64,000 nucleotides of DNA, taken from positions 1 through 64,000 of the forward strand of contig NZ_NPKJ01000077.1 in the NCBI RefSeq assembly GCF_002284575.1. The letters are read 5' to 3'. Every line of letters begins with the position of its first letter. Positions within the stretch are counted from its first letter, which is position 1. The translations under genes were made by a program, and so were the position numbers. Origin of the DNA: Mesorhizobium temperatum. Its GTDB lineage: Bacteria; Pseudomonadota; Alphaproteobacteria; Rhizobiales; Rhizobiaceae. Shown piece after piece: positions 7,488 to 16,265 of the stretch. The notes under the pieces were generated by a model that was not told the DNA's origin, did no database searches, and saw only the letters and a list, made by a program, of their open reading frames with translations.

Positions 7488-7669
7488 TGGCTGACAAGCG
7501 GACCACAATGGCGGATCGGAAGAAACGCGAACCGGACGACAAGGAGGCCCTGCGCCTGGCCGAGACCACCGACGTTTCGCCCAACCAGGCGAAGGATCTG
7601 ATGCGCAAGCACGGCAAGGACCGCGCCAAGGTCGAGAAGGAAGCGAAGAACTTCAAGGCGGAAGGCTGA
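7487..7669 (+). CDS. Second DUF3606-like protein, coupled to the first
   Basis: This protein of about 60 aa is highly charged: DDKEALRLAETTDVSPNQAK, followed by DLMRKHGKDRAKVEKEAKNF. It keeps the family pattern of a helix, a 'Q..DL+.+HG.DR' turn and a second helix. ATG 7487 overlaps the upstream stop; GTG 7484 is an alternative. The tandem arrangement suggests duplication followed by divergence. Function unknown. Confidence 0.75.
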   Translation: MADKRTTMADRKKREPDDKEALRLAETTDVSPNQAKDLMRKHGKDRAKVEKEAKNFKAEG

Positions 7670-7827
7670 GCCGCCGACTTGGCGGAGTGTCCGCCCTCGC
7701 CGTATCCCCCGCATCACCGTCGCACGCGCCCGGCCATCCGCACGCTTCGCTTATCTGGCGTCGCGGGCCGGCAATCCTGAGCGGCTTATCAATTTTCTAA
7801 CAAATTCGGCCTATTCCCGTTCTAACC

Positions 7828-8892
7828 ATGGGAGCTGGGCTTTTGGCGCAAACAGAGAAAATCGCTGCGCGACGCGCCGTCGCGCTGTCGGTTGTCGTGC
7901 CGTGCTACAATGAAATCGGCGGGGTCGCCGAACTTTACCGGCGCGTCACAGCCGTTTGCCGTGAACAAGCGGGGCATTCCTACGAGATCGTGCTAGTCAT
8001 CGACGGAGCCACCGACGGCACCCGCGAGGCCATTTTCGAACTCGCCAAACAGGACAGCCACGTCATCGGCATAGACCTCGCCCGAAATTACGGCCACCAG
8101 ATTGCGCTCAGCGCCGGCCTGGAGTTTTGCCGCGGCCAGCGCATTCTCATTCTCGATGCCGACCTCCAGGACCCGCCGGAATTGCTCAAAGCCATGATGG
8201 CAAAGATGGATGAGGGGTTCGACGTCGTCTATGGCCAGCGGCTGAAGCGCCAGGGCGAAGGCTGGTTCAAGCGCGCAACCGCCGCATTGTTCTACCGTCT
8301 GCTGCGCAAGATGGTCGACGTCGACATGGCGCTCGATTCCGGGGATTTTCGCCTGATGAGCCGCCGCGCGCTCGATCATCTCAATGCGATGCCCGAGCGT
8401 TACCGCTTCATTCGCGGCATGGTGAGCTGGATCGGCCTGAAGCAGGTGGCTTTTGCCTATGAGCGGCACCAGCGCTTCGCAGGCACCACGCATTACCCAT
8501 TGAAGAAGATGGTGCTTCTGGCAATGGATGCGATGACGAGCTTCTCCATCGTGCCCCTGCGGTTCGCCTCGCATCTCGGCTTGATCTTCGGCTTTCTCGG
8601 GCTTGCTGCGCTCGGCTACACGCTCTTCTCATGGTTTGCCGGCAGCGTGTTGCCCGGCTGGACCAGCCTGGCGGCAATCGTCCTGATCCTCGGCAGCGTC
8701 CAGCTTCTGGTCCTTGGGATTTTCGGGGAATATCTCGGGCGCATGTATATGGAGACCAAGCGGCGGCCGCTCTACCTCATAAACGAGATCGCTGCCCACG
8801 ATCCTGCCGCCGGGAAGCTGCCCGTCCATCGCCTTCAGGAAATGGCCCATGAACTGACGAAGGGAGCCGCGCGTGCTTCAGGCCGAGTTTGA
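7828..8892 (+). CDS. Family 2 glycosyltransferase, polyprenyl-phosphate type
   Basis: This 354-aa protein has an N-terminal GT-A domain (SVVVPCYNEIGGVAELYRRV; acidic metal site DADLQDPPELL near residue 110) and two C-terminal membrane helices at about residues 240-300. This layout matches GtrB/ArnC/DPM1-like enzymes, which load a sugar from a nucleotide donor onto polyprenyl phosphate on the cytoplasmic face. It begins a three-gene run with a methyltransferase (20-bp overlap) and a GT-C-like membrane protein, so the set probably builds or transfers an envelope glycan. Donor sugar unknown. Confidence 0.88.
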   Translation: MGAGLLAQTEKIAARRAVALSVVVPCYNEIGGVAELYRRVTAVCREQAGHSYEIVLVIDGATDGTREAIFELAKQDSHVIGIDLARNYGHQIALSAGLEFCRGQRILILDADLQDPPELLKAMMAKMDEGFDVVYGQRLKRQGEGWFKRATAALFYRLLRKMVDVDMALDSGDFRLMSRRALDHLNAMPERYRFIRGMVSWIGLKQVAFAYERHQRFAGTTHYPLKKMVLLAMDAMTSFSIVPLRFASHLGLIFGFLGLAALGYTLFSWFAGSVLPGWTSLAAIVLILGSVQLLVLGIFGEYLGRMYMETKRRPLYLINEIAAHDPAAGKLPVHRLQEMAHELTKGAARASGRV

Positions 8893-9574
8893 CCAGTTCG
8901 CGCTGGAGTATCAGCAGCAGCATGCCGCAAGTATCCGGCTGAGCGGCGAAACCCCGGATTTCTTCGCGCAGTACAAGATCGACGATGTCGCGGCAAGGCT
9001 CGCCCACTCAGGCGTGAAGCCGCGGCGGATACTCGACTTCGGCGCGGGTGTCGGCAATTCGCTGGGACCTCTGCGCGCCGCATTTCCCGACAGCGAAATC
9101 ACCTTGCTCGACCCCTCGTCGCAGTCGCTCGACATCGCCCGCAAGCGCTTTCCCGGCCAGGCCGATTTCAGGCACTTCGACGGCGAAACGATCCCTTACG
9201 ACGACGCGAGTTTCGATCTCGCCTTCGCCGCCTGCGTGTTCCATCACATCCCCGAAAACCTCCATGTCGCCCTGATCAAGGAGATCGAGAGAGTGCTGAC
9301 CGGCGGTGGCAGCTTCTTTTTGTTCGAGCACAATCCCTGGAATCCGCTGACGACGAACGCGGTGCGAAACTGTGCTTTCGACGAGAACGCAGTTCTGATC
9401 AACAGCCGCGATGTGCGCAAGCGAATGGCTGCGGCCGGCTTCTCCAAATCCGATGTCGTCTACCGGATCTTTTTCCCACGCGTGCTCGCAAGATTGCGAC
9501 CCTTGGAGCGCTTCCTGACCAGGATGCCTATGGGAGCCCAATATTTCGTGCATGCGGTCAAGCCTGCCGTTTGA
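8873..9574 (+). CDS. Class I SAM-dependent methyltransferase
   Basis: This 233-aa protein has the Rossmann motif I ILDFGAGVGNSLGPL at about residues 53-67, an acidic end of strand 2 (TLLDPS), and a motif IV-like region FDLAFAACVFHHIPE. It starts at GTG 8873 inside the end of the glycosyltransferase gene, implying translational coupling. Context suggests a small-molecule or glycan-lipid substrate, but this is inferred from the neighbours only. Confidence 0.85.
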   Translation: MLQAEFDQFALEYQQQHAASIRLSGETPDFFAQYKIDDVAARLAHSGVKPRRILDFGAGVGNSLGPLRAAFPDSEITLLDPSSQSLDIARKRFPGQADFRHFDGETIPYDDASFDLAFAACVFHHIPENLHVALIKEIERVLTGGGSFFLFEHNPWNPLTTNAVRNCAFDENAVLINSRDVRKRMAAAGFSKSDVVYRIFFPRVLARLRPLERFLTRMPMGAQYFVHAVKPAV

Positions 9575-9651
9575 GCGGACGCCCTCCCCTCGGATGAGCG
9601 ACAAGCTGAAACCGCCAATCGATCTGCCGCAGAGCGGCCTGGAGCTATGAT

Positions 9652-11151
9652 ATGAACGGGATTCAGGCGACCGTAGCGACCGTTGCGACCGCGTCGTCGG
9701 TCAACGACGCGCAGCGGGCCAGGGTGATGTTCTGCCTGCTCGTCGCGCCTCTCGTGGCCTTCGCGCTTTCCGCCCACACCCAAGCCATCCTGCAGGACCC
9801 CGACTGTTGGTGGCAGGTCAAGGTTGGGCTCGATCTGCTGGCAAATCGTACGTTCCCGGTTGTCGACAGCTATTCTCATACCTTCGCCGGACACCCGTGG
9901 ATCGCCAAGGAATGGCTTGGACAGGTTCTCCTTGCGCTCGCCTACACGGCAAGTGGCTGGAACGGCGTGGCGGTGCTGATCATCTCAATCATCGCCCTGA
10001 CGGGCGCGCTGCTGTCATGGTATCTCAGCACATGGTTGAGACCGACGGCGGCAGTGGGACTGGCCTTGTTCGCGGCGGCCTTGATCTCCCCGATCTACAC
10101 CGCGCGTCCGCACATCTTCACCTTGCCCATCATCGTGATCTGGACCGCAATGCTTTTTCGCGCAGCGCGCAATGAGCAGGGACCGCCTCTATGGCTGCTT
10201 GCCCTGCTTGTCCTGTGGGCCAATCTCCACGCGACCTTTACCATCGGCTTCGTCATCGCGGCTTTCGCCGGCCTCGATGTTCTTGTGCGAAGCCGCCTGT
10301 CCAACCCCGTACTCCTTGGCAAATGGGTTGCCTTCGGACTGCTTTGCCCGGTGGTCAGCTTAATCAATCCCTATGGCATCAAGGCCATCCTCGCCACTTT
10401 CACCGTAGCCTATGGCAATGAAGCGGTTCCCTTGATTATCGAGTGGAAACCGTTCGACGCCTCGGATCAACGGTTCCAGGAACTGGGTATCCTACTGTTC
10501 GTTTTCGCGCTGCTTGTGTCGAAACTTCGCATCGGCTGTGCGAAGGCGCTGTTCATCGTCTTTGCCTTGCATATCTATCTCACCCATCTGCGCTTCATGT
10601 ACCTGTTCTTTCTGCTGGTCCCGATCGTGCTTGCGGCCGAGATTGCGGAGCAATATCCCGCGCTTTCCCTGGCGAGATGGGTGTCCGACAGGCGCGACGG
10701 GCTGGAACGGTTTTTCGCAGAGCGATTTTACCGGATTTGCGGCGTGGCAGGCGTTTTGCTGGTGATTACAACCGCAATGCTCACGAGCGCCTATCCGGTC
10801 GCGCCGAGCCAGAAGACTTCGGCCAAGGATGCGCTCGCATTCGTCGAAAGCCATCATCTGTCAGGCAACGTCCTGAATTCCTACAACTTCGGCGGCAGCT
10901 TGATTTTCCATGGAATCAAGACATTCATCGACGGCCGGACAGATCAGCTCTTTCTCAACGGCTTTATGAAGACAGATGCCGAGACAGGACGCAGCGGCGG
11001 AAAGCCTGTCCTCGTAGCCCAGCTTGAGAAGCATGCGATAGACTGGGCCTTGCTGACGCCGGACGACAGCCGCATTCCATTCTTCGATGAATTGGGCTGG
11101 AAGCGGGCGTATGCGGACGACTACGCCGTGATCTATACGCGCGATCGTTGA
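9652..11151 (+). CDS. Polytopic membrane protein, GT-C-like
   Basis: This 499-aa protein has about ten predicted membrane helices and a soluble C-terminal domain of about 110 aa. An early periplasmic loop carries DPDCWWQVKVG and YSHTFAGHPWIAKEWLGQ, a pattern seen in many bacterial membrane proteins grouped with GT-C (ArnT/PMT-like) transferases. It lies 77 bp after the methyltransferase and downstream of a GT2 that would supply a lipid-linked sugar, so transfer of that sugar to an envelope acceptor is a reasonable inference. No specific family name is assigned. Confidence 0.65.
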   Translation: MNGIQATVATVATASSVNDAQRARVMFCLLVAPLVAFALSAHTQAILQDPDCWWQVKVGLDLLANRTFPVVDSYSHTFAGHPWIAKEWLGQVLLALAYTASGWNGVAVLIISIIALTGALLSWYLSTWLRPTAAVGLALFAAALISPIYTARPHIFTLPIIVIWTAMLFRAARNEQGPPLWLLALLVLWANLHATFTIGFVIAAFAGLDVLVRSRLSNPVLLGKWVAFGLLCPVVSLINPYGIKAILATFTVAYGNEAVPLIIEWKPFDASDQRFQELGILLFVFALLVSKLRIGCAKALFIVFALHIYLTHLRFMYLFFLLVPIVLAAEIAEQYPALSLARWVSDRRDGLERFFAERFYRICGVAGVLLVITTAMLTSAYPVAPSQKTSAKDALAFVESHHLSGNVLNSYNFGGSLIFHGIKTFIDGRTDQLFLNGFMKTDAETGRSGGKPVLVAQLEKHAIDWALLTPDDSRIPFFDELGWKRAYADDYAVIYTRDR

Positions 11152-11190
11152 TTTTCGGCAGCTTCGCGCCGATTGTCTTAAATGCCGTGC

Positions 11191-11208
11191 AAAATCCCTA
11201 TAGGATTT
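11191..11208 (+). terminator. AT-rich hairpin after the glycosylation operon
   Basis: AAAATCC (11191-11197) pairs with GGATTTT (11203-11209) around CTATA-type loop bases and is followed by a T-rich tract. It lies 40 bp after the membrane-protein stop and 170 bp before the Kdp operon, so it could be an intrinsic terminator separating the two operons. The stem is short and AT-rich. Confidence 0.45.
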
Positions 11209-11380
11209 TTATTTCTTTCCTCTTTGCCCCGGCTCGAACCTTTATGGGGTTTTGATCCATATTCCGTCGGGAAGGACTTATCTTGGTCGCCATTACCGTC
11301 GCGACCGAGTGTCTTCACATGACTTCAACCCTGCCGGCTGCAGGCAAGGCAGTGCAAAACGAAAATAAGGAGCAAGTCCG

Positions 11381-11461
11381 ATGGACATCATCGTTCTCGG
11401 AATAGGGTTTTTATTTTTCGCCCTGTTCTTCGCCTTCATCAAAGCTTGCGACAGTCTTTAA
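11381..11461 (+). CDS. 26-aa membrane micropeptide at the head of the kdp operon
   Basis: ATG 11381 follows AAGGAG with good spacing. The peptide is a single hydrophobic helix (IIVLGIGFLFFALFFAF) ending in KACDSL. Very short proteins of the form M-D-hydrophobic-F..AC(D/E)xL before kdpF are familiar in many proteobacterial kdp operons, though without an assigned role. It ends 16 bp before kdpF. A regulatory or assembly role in Kdp is an inference. Confidence 0.7.
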   Translation: MDIIVLGIGFLFFALFFAFIKACDSL

Positions 11462-11477
11462 GCGGAAGGATCGCAAC

Positions 11478-11567
11478 ATGCTTGTCGACTATATCCTCGG
11501 TGGCGCTGTGACCTTGTTCCTTCTCGCCTACCTGACATACGCCCTCGTTCGCCCAGAACGTTTCTAA
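11478..11567 (+). CDS. kdpF: KdpF, small subunit of the potassium-transporting ATPase
   Basis: This 29-aa peptide, MLVDYILGGAVTLFLLAYLT followed by YALVRPERF, has the single helix and the Y.L..PE+F ending typical of KdpF. KdpF binds and stabilises the KdpABC complex in the inner membrane. It precedes kdpA by 32 bp, with GGAAGGA upstream of the ATG. Confidence 0.92.
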   Translation: MLVDYILGGAVTLFLLAYLTYALVRPERF

Positions 11568-11599
11568 CGGCAACTGGCGAAGGCAGGAAAGCTATTTCA

Positions 11600-13303
11600 A
11601 TGACCTTCAACGGATGGATACAGATCCTCGTCTATTGCGGGATCGTCGTTTTGCTCGTGAAGCCGCTCGGCGGCTACATGCACCGCGTTTTCGGCGGCGA
11701 CCGCACATTCCTCTCGCCGATTTTGGGTCCTGTCGAGCGGAGCCTTTATCGCATCTCGGGAACCAGCGAGCGCGAGGAGCAGCACTGGACCACCTATGCG
11801 GCAGCCTTGCTGTTCTTCAACCTCGCCGGTTTCCTGGTGCTTTACTTCCTGCAGCGGCTGCAAGGCAGCCTGCCTTACAATCCGGCCGGTATGAGCGCCG
11901 TCGAACCCGGTCTCGCCTTCAACACCGCCGCCAGCTTCATGACCAACACCAACTGGCAGAACTACGGCGGCGAAAGCACGATGTCCTATCTCGTGGAGAT
12001 GGCCGGCCTCACCGTGCAGAACTTCCTGTCCGCGGCGACCGGCATCGCCATCGCAATCGCGCTGATCCGCGGCTTCACCAAGGCCTCCGGCAAATCGATC
12101 GGCAATTTCTGGGTCGATATGACCCGGTGCACGCTTTACCTGCTGTTGCCGCTCTGCATCGTGCTGACGCTGGTCTATGTCTATCTCGGCATACCGCAGA
12201 CGCTCAGCGCCTATCTCGACGCCACAACGCTGGAGGGCGCGCGGCAGACGATCGCGGTCGGGCCAGCAGCCTCGCAGATCGCCATCAAGATGCTCGGCAC
12301 CAATGGCGGCGGCTTCTTCAACGCCAATGCCGCGCATCCTTTTGAAAATCCCGACGCGATCTCGAACCTGATCCAGATGGCTTCGATCTTCGCCATCGGT
12401 GCGGCGCTGACCAACGTCTTCGGCCGCATGAACGGCAACCAGCGCCAGGGTTGGGCAATCTTGACCGCGATGGCCGTCCTGTTCATCGCCGGCGTCGCCG
12501 TCTGCTACTGGGCGGAAGCATCAGGCAATCCGCTGGTTCATGCGCTGGGCATCGACGGCGGCAACATGGAAGGCAAGGAAACGCGCTTCGGCATCGCTTT
12601 GTCGGCGCTGTTTGCGGTCATCACCACAGCCGCGTCCTGCGGCGCCGTCAACGCCATGCATGACAGCTTCACCGCGCTTGGCGGCATGATTCCGATCATC
12701 AACATGCAGCTCGGCGAGGTCATTGTCGGCGGTGTCGGCGCCGGTCTCTACGGCATCCTGATGTACATCGTGATCGCCGTCTTCGTCGCCGGACTGATGG
12801 TCGGACGCACGCCCGAATATCTCGGCAAGAAGATCGAAGCCAAGGAGATCAAGATGGCGATGCTCGCCATTCTCTGCCTGCCGCTGGCGATGCTGATCTT
12901 CACCGCCATCGCGGTGGTGCTGCCGACAGGCGTCGCTTCGATGGCCAATGCCGGCCCGCACGGCTTCTCCGAGGTTCTCTATGCCTACACCTCGGCTGCC
13001 GCCAACAACGGCTCGGCCTTTGGCGGCCTGACCGGCAACACCCCCTGGTACAACATCACGCTCGGCATCGGCATGCTGATGGGCCGCTTCCTGGTCATCA
13101 TCCCGGCTCTGGCGATCGCCGGTTCGCTGGTCGCCAAGAAGACGGTGCCCGCCTCCGCCGGCACCTTCCCGACCGACGGGCCGCTGTTCGTCGGGCTGCT
13201 GGTCGGCGTCATTCTGATCGTCGGTGGCCTCACCTTCTTCCCGGCGCTGGCGGTCGGACCGATCGTCGAGCACCTGGCTGGCATCCACGGGCAGACATTC
13301 TGA
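11600..13303 (+). CDS. kdpA: KdpA, potassium-binding channel-like subunit
   Basis: This 567-aa protein has about ten membrane helices and the four pore-loop regions of the superfamily of K transporters: NTAASFMTNTNWQ, TNGGGFFNAN, CGAVNAMHDSF and YTSAAANNGSAFGG. KdpA selects K+ in the periplasm and passes it to KdpB in the high-affinity P-type ATPase complex. Length is normal. The downstream gene is not kdpB directly but a 70-aa ORF 25 bp later. Confidence 0.98.
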   Translation: MTFNGWIQILVYCGIVVLLVKPLGGYMHRVFGGDRTFLSPILGPVERSLYRISGTSEREEQHWTTYAAALLFFNLAGFLVLYFLQRLQGSLPYNPAGMSAVEPGLAFNTAASFMTNTNWQNYGGESTMSYLVEMAGLTVQNFLSAATGIAIAIALIRGFTKASGKSIGNFWVDMTRCTLYLLLPLCIVLTLVYVYLGIPQTLSAYLDATTLEGARQTIAVGPAASQIAIKMLGTNGGGFFNANAAHPFENPDAISNLIQMASIFAIGAALTNVFGRMNGNQRQGWAILTAMAVLFIAGVAVCYWAEASGNPLVHALGIDGGNMEGKETRFGIALSALFAVITTAASCGAVNAMHDSFTALGGMIPIINMQLGEVIVGGVGAGLYGILMYIVIAVFVAGLMVGRTPEYLGKKIEAKEIKMAMLAILCLPLAMLIFTAIAVVLPTGVASMANAGPHGFSEVLYAYTSAAANNGSAFGGLTGNTPWYNITLGIGMLMGRFLVIIPALAIAGSLVAKKTVPASAGTFPTDGPLFVGLLVGVILIVGGLTFFPALAVGPIVEHLAGIHGQTF

Positions 13304-13328
13304 AACCGCCCCACCTTGGATCAATGTC

Positions 13329-13541
13329 ATGTCCTGGTTCGAAACCATACGCCGCAAGATTCGACATCGAGCCTATCAGAAGGGGGCAACCCCGCCTCCT
13401 TTCCCGACCATGTCCACGTTCTTCGGCATTGCGGCCGTCATGATCGTAATCTGGCTGCTGGCCTCCGGGCTTCCGCATCTTCTTTCGGCATACGATCGAT
13501 CGGCGCCATCCAACAACATCGATACTGGAGCCACTAAATGA
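13329..13541 (+). CDS. 70-aa single-pass membrane protein between kdpA and kdpB
   Basis: The frame from ATG 13329 encodes a basic N-terminus (MSWFETIRRKIRHRAYQKG), a membrane helix at about residues 28-50 (STFFGIAAVMIVIWLLASGL) and a short polar tail. Basic residues before the helix predict an N-in orientation with the tail in the periplasm. Its TGA overlaps the ATG of kdpB (ATGA, 13538-13541), so it is translationally coupled. No such gene is present in the classical kdpFABC operon. I do not recognise the family; an accessory Kdp subunit or regulator is plausible. Confidence 0.75.
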   Translation: MSWFETIRRKIRHRAYQKGATPPPFPTMSTFFGIAAVMIVIWLLASGLPHLLSAYDRSAPSNNIDTGATK

Positions 13542-15631
13542 GCCAGTCCAAATCCGCTGTTATCATGGATGCCCGCATCCTGCTGCCCGCCATCGACGGG
13601 GCCTTCAGGAAACTGAACCCGCGCACCTTGATGCGCAATCCGGTGATGTTCGTCGTCGCTGTCGTCTCGGCGCTCACGTCAGTCCTGTTCGTCAAGGATC
13701 TTGTCATTGGTGGCGGCGATCTCGGCTTCTCGCTGCAGATCATCATCTGGCTGTGGTTCACCGTGCTTTTCGCCAACTTCGCCGAAGCGGTCGCCGAAGG
13801 CCGAGGCAAGGCGCAGGCCGACTCGCTGCGCAAGGCGCGCACCGAGACCCAGGCCAAGCTGTTGAGCGGCGACGACCGCACCAAGTTCAAGCTGGTGCCC
13901 GGCACCAGCCTGAAGGTCGGCGACGTGGTGCTCGTCGAGGCTGGCGACATCATTCCATCGGACGGCGAGGTGATCGAAGGCGTCGCTTCGGTCAACGAGG
14001 CGGCGATCACCGGCGAATCTGCTCCGGTGATCCGTGAATCCGGCGGCGACCGTTCGGCGGTGACCGGCGGCACGCAGGTATTGTCCGACTGGATCCGCGT
14101 GCGCATCACCGCGGCCTCCGGCCATACGTTCCTCGACCGCATGATCTCGCTGGTCGAAGGCGCTGCGCGCCAGAAGACGCCCAACGAGATCGCGCTCAAC
14201 ATCCTGCTCGTCGGCATGACGCTGATCTTCGTGCTGGCGACGGCGACGATCCCGAGTTTCGCCGCCTATTCGGGCGGCTACATCTCGGTGACCGTCCTGG
14301 TCGCCCTGTTCGTCACCTTGATCCCGACGACGATCGGGGCGCTGCTTTCGGCCATCGGCATCGCCGGCATGGATCGCCTGGTGCGGTTCAACGTGCTGGC
14401 CATGTCGGGCCGCGCCGTCGAGGCGGCTGGCGACGTCGACACGCTGCTGCTCGACAAGACCGGCACGATCACGCTCGGCAATCGCCAGGCGACGGCATTC
14501 CGTCCGGTCAAGGGTGTCACCGAGCAGGAGCTGGCCGACGCGGCGCAGCTTGCCTCGCTTGCCGATGAAACGCCGGAAGGCCGCTCGATCGTCGTGCTGG
14601 CGAAGGAGAAATACGCCATCCGCGCCCGCGACATGGCAACACTGCATGCCACTTTCGTGCCCTTCACCGCGCAAACCCGCATGAGCGGCGTCGACCTCGA
14701 TGGCTCGTCGGTGCGCAAGGGCGCGGTCGATTCGGTGCTCGCCCACGTCAATCGTTCGACCGTCGCCACGCATGGTACGCGCCCCAGCAGCGACATCGTC
14801 CGCGACCTGCAGGCGATCGCCGACGACATCGCCAAATCCGGCGGCACGCCGCTGGCGGTCGAGCGCGACGGACGCCTGCTCGGCGTCGTCCATCTCAAGG
14901 ACATCGTCAAGGGCGGCATCAGGGAACGCTTCGCCGAACTGCGCAAGATGGGAATCCGCACGGTGATGATCACCGGCGACAATCCGATGACGGCGGCGGC
15001 GATCGCGGCGGAGGCCGGCGTCGACGATTTCCTTGCCCAGGCGACGCCCGAGGACAAGCTGAAGCTCATCCGCGACGAACAGGCCAAGGGCAAGCTCGTC
15101 GCCATGTGCGGCGACGGCACCAATGATGCGCCCGCCCTTGCGCAGGCCGATGTCGGCGTTGCGATGAACACCGGCACGGTCGCCGCACGTGAAGCCGGCA
15201 ATATGGTCGACCTCGACAGCGATCCGACCAAGCTGATCGAGATCGTGGAAATCGGCAAGGCGCTGCTGATGACGCGCGGCTCGCTGACGACCTTCTCCAT
15301 CGCCAACGACGTGGCCAAGTATTTTGCCATCATCCCGGCCATATTCGCCGTCTTCTACATCGCGCCGGGGCAGACATCAGGTCCGCTGCAGGCGCTCAAC
15401 ATCATGCATCTGGCAACGCCGCAGAGCGCCATTCTCTCGGCCATCATCTTCAACGCACTGATCATCATCGCGCTGATCCCGCTGTCGCTGAGAGGCGTCA
15501 GATATCGCGCGATCGGCGCGGGCGCGCTGCTCAGCCGCAACCTTCTTGTCTACGGCCTCGGCGGCATCATTGTCCCCTTCGTCGGCATCAAGGCGATCGA
15601 CATGGCCATCACCGCGCTTGGCCTCGCATAA
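13538..15631 (+). CDS. kdpB: KdpB, P-type ATPase subunit
   Basis: This 697-aa catalytic subunit hydrolyses ATP to drive K+ uptake. It has the actuator motif TGES (in ITGESAPVIRESGG), the phosphorylation motif DKTGTIT with Asp306, the nucleotide-binding region, and the hinge motif GDGTNDAPALAQADVG. Membrane segments flank these domains. Its start codon overlaps the stop of the 70-aa ORF, and kdpC begins 12 bp after its end. Confidence 0.98.
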   Translation: MSQSKSAVIMDARILLPAIDGAFRKLNPRTLMRNPVMFVVAVVSALTSVLFVKDLVIGGGDLGFSLQIIIWLWFTVLFANFAEAVAEGRGKAQADSLRKARTETQAKLLSGDDRTKFKLVPGTSLKVGDVVLVEAGDIIPSDGEVIEGVASVNEAAITGESAPVIRESGGDRSAVTGGTQVLSDWIRVRITAASGHTFLDRMISLVEGAARQKTPNEIALNILLVGMTLIFVLATATIPSFAAYSGGYISVTVLVALFVTLIPTTIGALLSAIGIAGMDRLVRFNVLAMSGRAVEAAGDVDTLLLDKTGTITLGNRQATAFRPVKGVTEQELADAAQLASLADETPEGRSIVVLAKEKYAIRARDMATLHATFVPFTAQTRMSGVDLDGSSVRKGAVDSVLAHVNRSTVATHGTRPSSDIVRDLQAIADDIAKSGGTPLAVERDGRLLGVVHLKDIVKGGIRERFAELRKMGIRTVMITGDNPMTAAAIAAEAGVDDFLAQATPEDKLKLIRDEQAKGKLVAMCGDGTNDAPALAQADVGVAMNTGTVAAREAGNMVDLDSDPTKLIEIVEIGKALLMTRGSLTTFSIANDVAKYFAIIPAIFAVFYIAPGQTSGPLQALNIMHLATPQSAILSAIIFNALIIIALIPLSLRGVRYRAIGAGALLSRNLLVYGLGGIIVPFVGIKAIDMAITALGLA

Positions 15632-15643
15632 GGAATTAAGTCC

Positions 15644-16213
15644 ATGCTCAAGCAAATCAGACCCGCGATCATCATGATCGTTTTCTTCACCGTGCTAACC
15701 GGCCTGATCTATCCGATCGGCATGACCGGCATTGCTCAAGCTGTGTTCCCGCGCCAGGCCAATGGCAGTCTGATCGAGAAAGACGGCAAGGTCATCGGTT
15801 CCGAACTGATCGGCCAGGCTTTTGCCAGCGACCGCTATTTCCATGGCCGTCCGTCGGCTGCCGGCGATGGTTACAATGCCGCCTCATCGAGCGGTTCGAA
15901 TCTCGGTCCGACCAACCCCAAGCTGATCGACCGCATCAAGGGCGATGCCAACAGACTGAAGGCGGAAAATCCGAACCAGCCGGTGCCGATGGATCTGGTA
16001 ACGACTTCAGGCAGCGGCCTCGATCCGCATATCAGCCCCGAAGCCGCCTATTTCCAGGTCGCCAGGGTGGCCAGGGCCAGGGGCGTCGATGAAGCCAGGA
16101 TCAAATCTCTTGTCGACAGCCATGTCGAGGACCGCGAGCTCGGTTTCATGGGAGAGCCGGTGGTAAATGTGCTGGCGCTCAACCTGGCGCTGGACGAGGC
16201 CACCAAGCAATGA
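15644..16213 (+). CDS. kdpC: KdpC, accessory subunit
   Basis: This 189-aa protein has one N-terminal membrane helix (AIIMIVFFTVLTGLIYPIGM) and a periplasmic domain containing GRPSAAGDGYNAASSSGSNL, the typical KdpC signature, and SGLDPHISPEAAYFQVARVA. KdpC stabilises KdpB-KdpA coupling and increases nucleotide affinity. It sits in the operon 12 bp after kdpB and 52 bp before kdpD. Confidence 0.97.
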   Translation: MLKQIRPAIIMIVFFTVLTGLIYPIGMTGIAQAVFPRQANGSLIEKDGKVIGSELIGQAFASDRYFHGRPSAAGDGYNAASSSGSNLGPTNPKLIDRIKGDANRLKAENPNQPVPMDLVTTSGSGLDPHISPEAAYFQVARVARARGVDEARIKSLVDSHVEDRELGFMGEPVVNVLALNLALDEATKQ

Positions 16214-16265
16214 ATAGTGGGCCGGGGATCGACACCATCCTCGGCGCCATTCATGATCGATTCTG

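Noticed and set aside
12521..13357. A minus-strand frame opposite kdpA and the 70-aa ORF
   Set aside because: Low-complexity Asp/Arg/His-rich translation typical of antisense GC-rich DNA.
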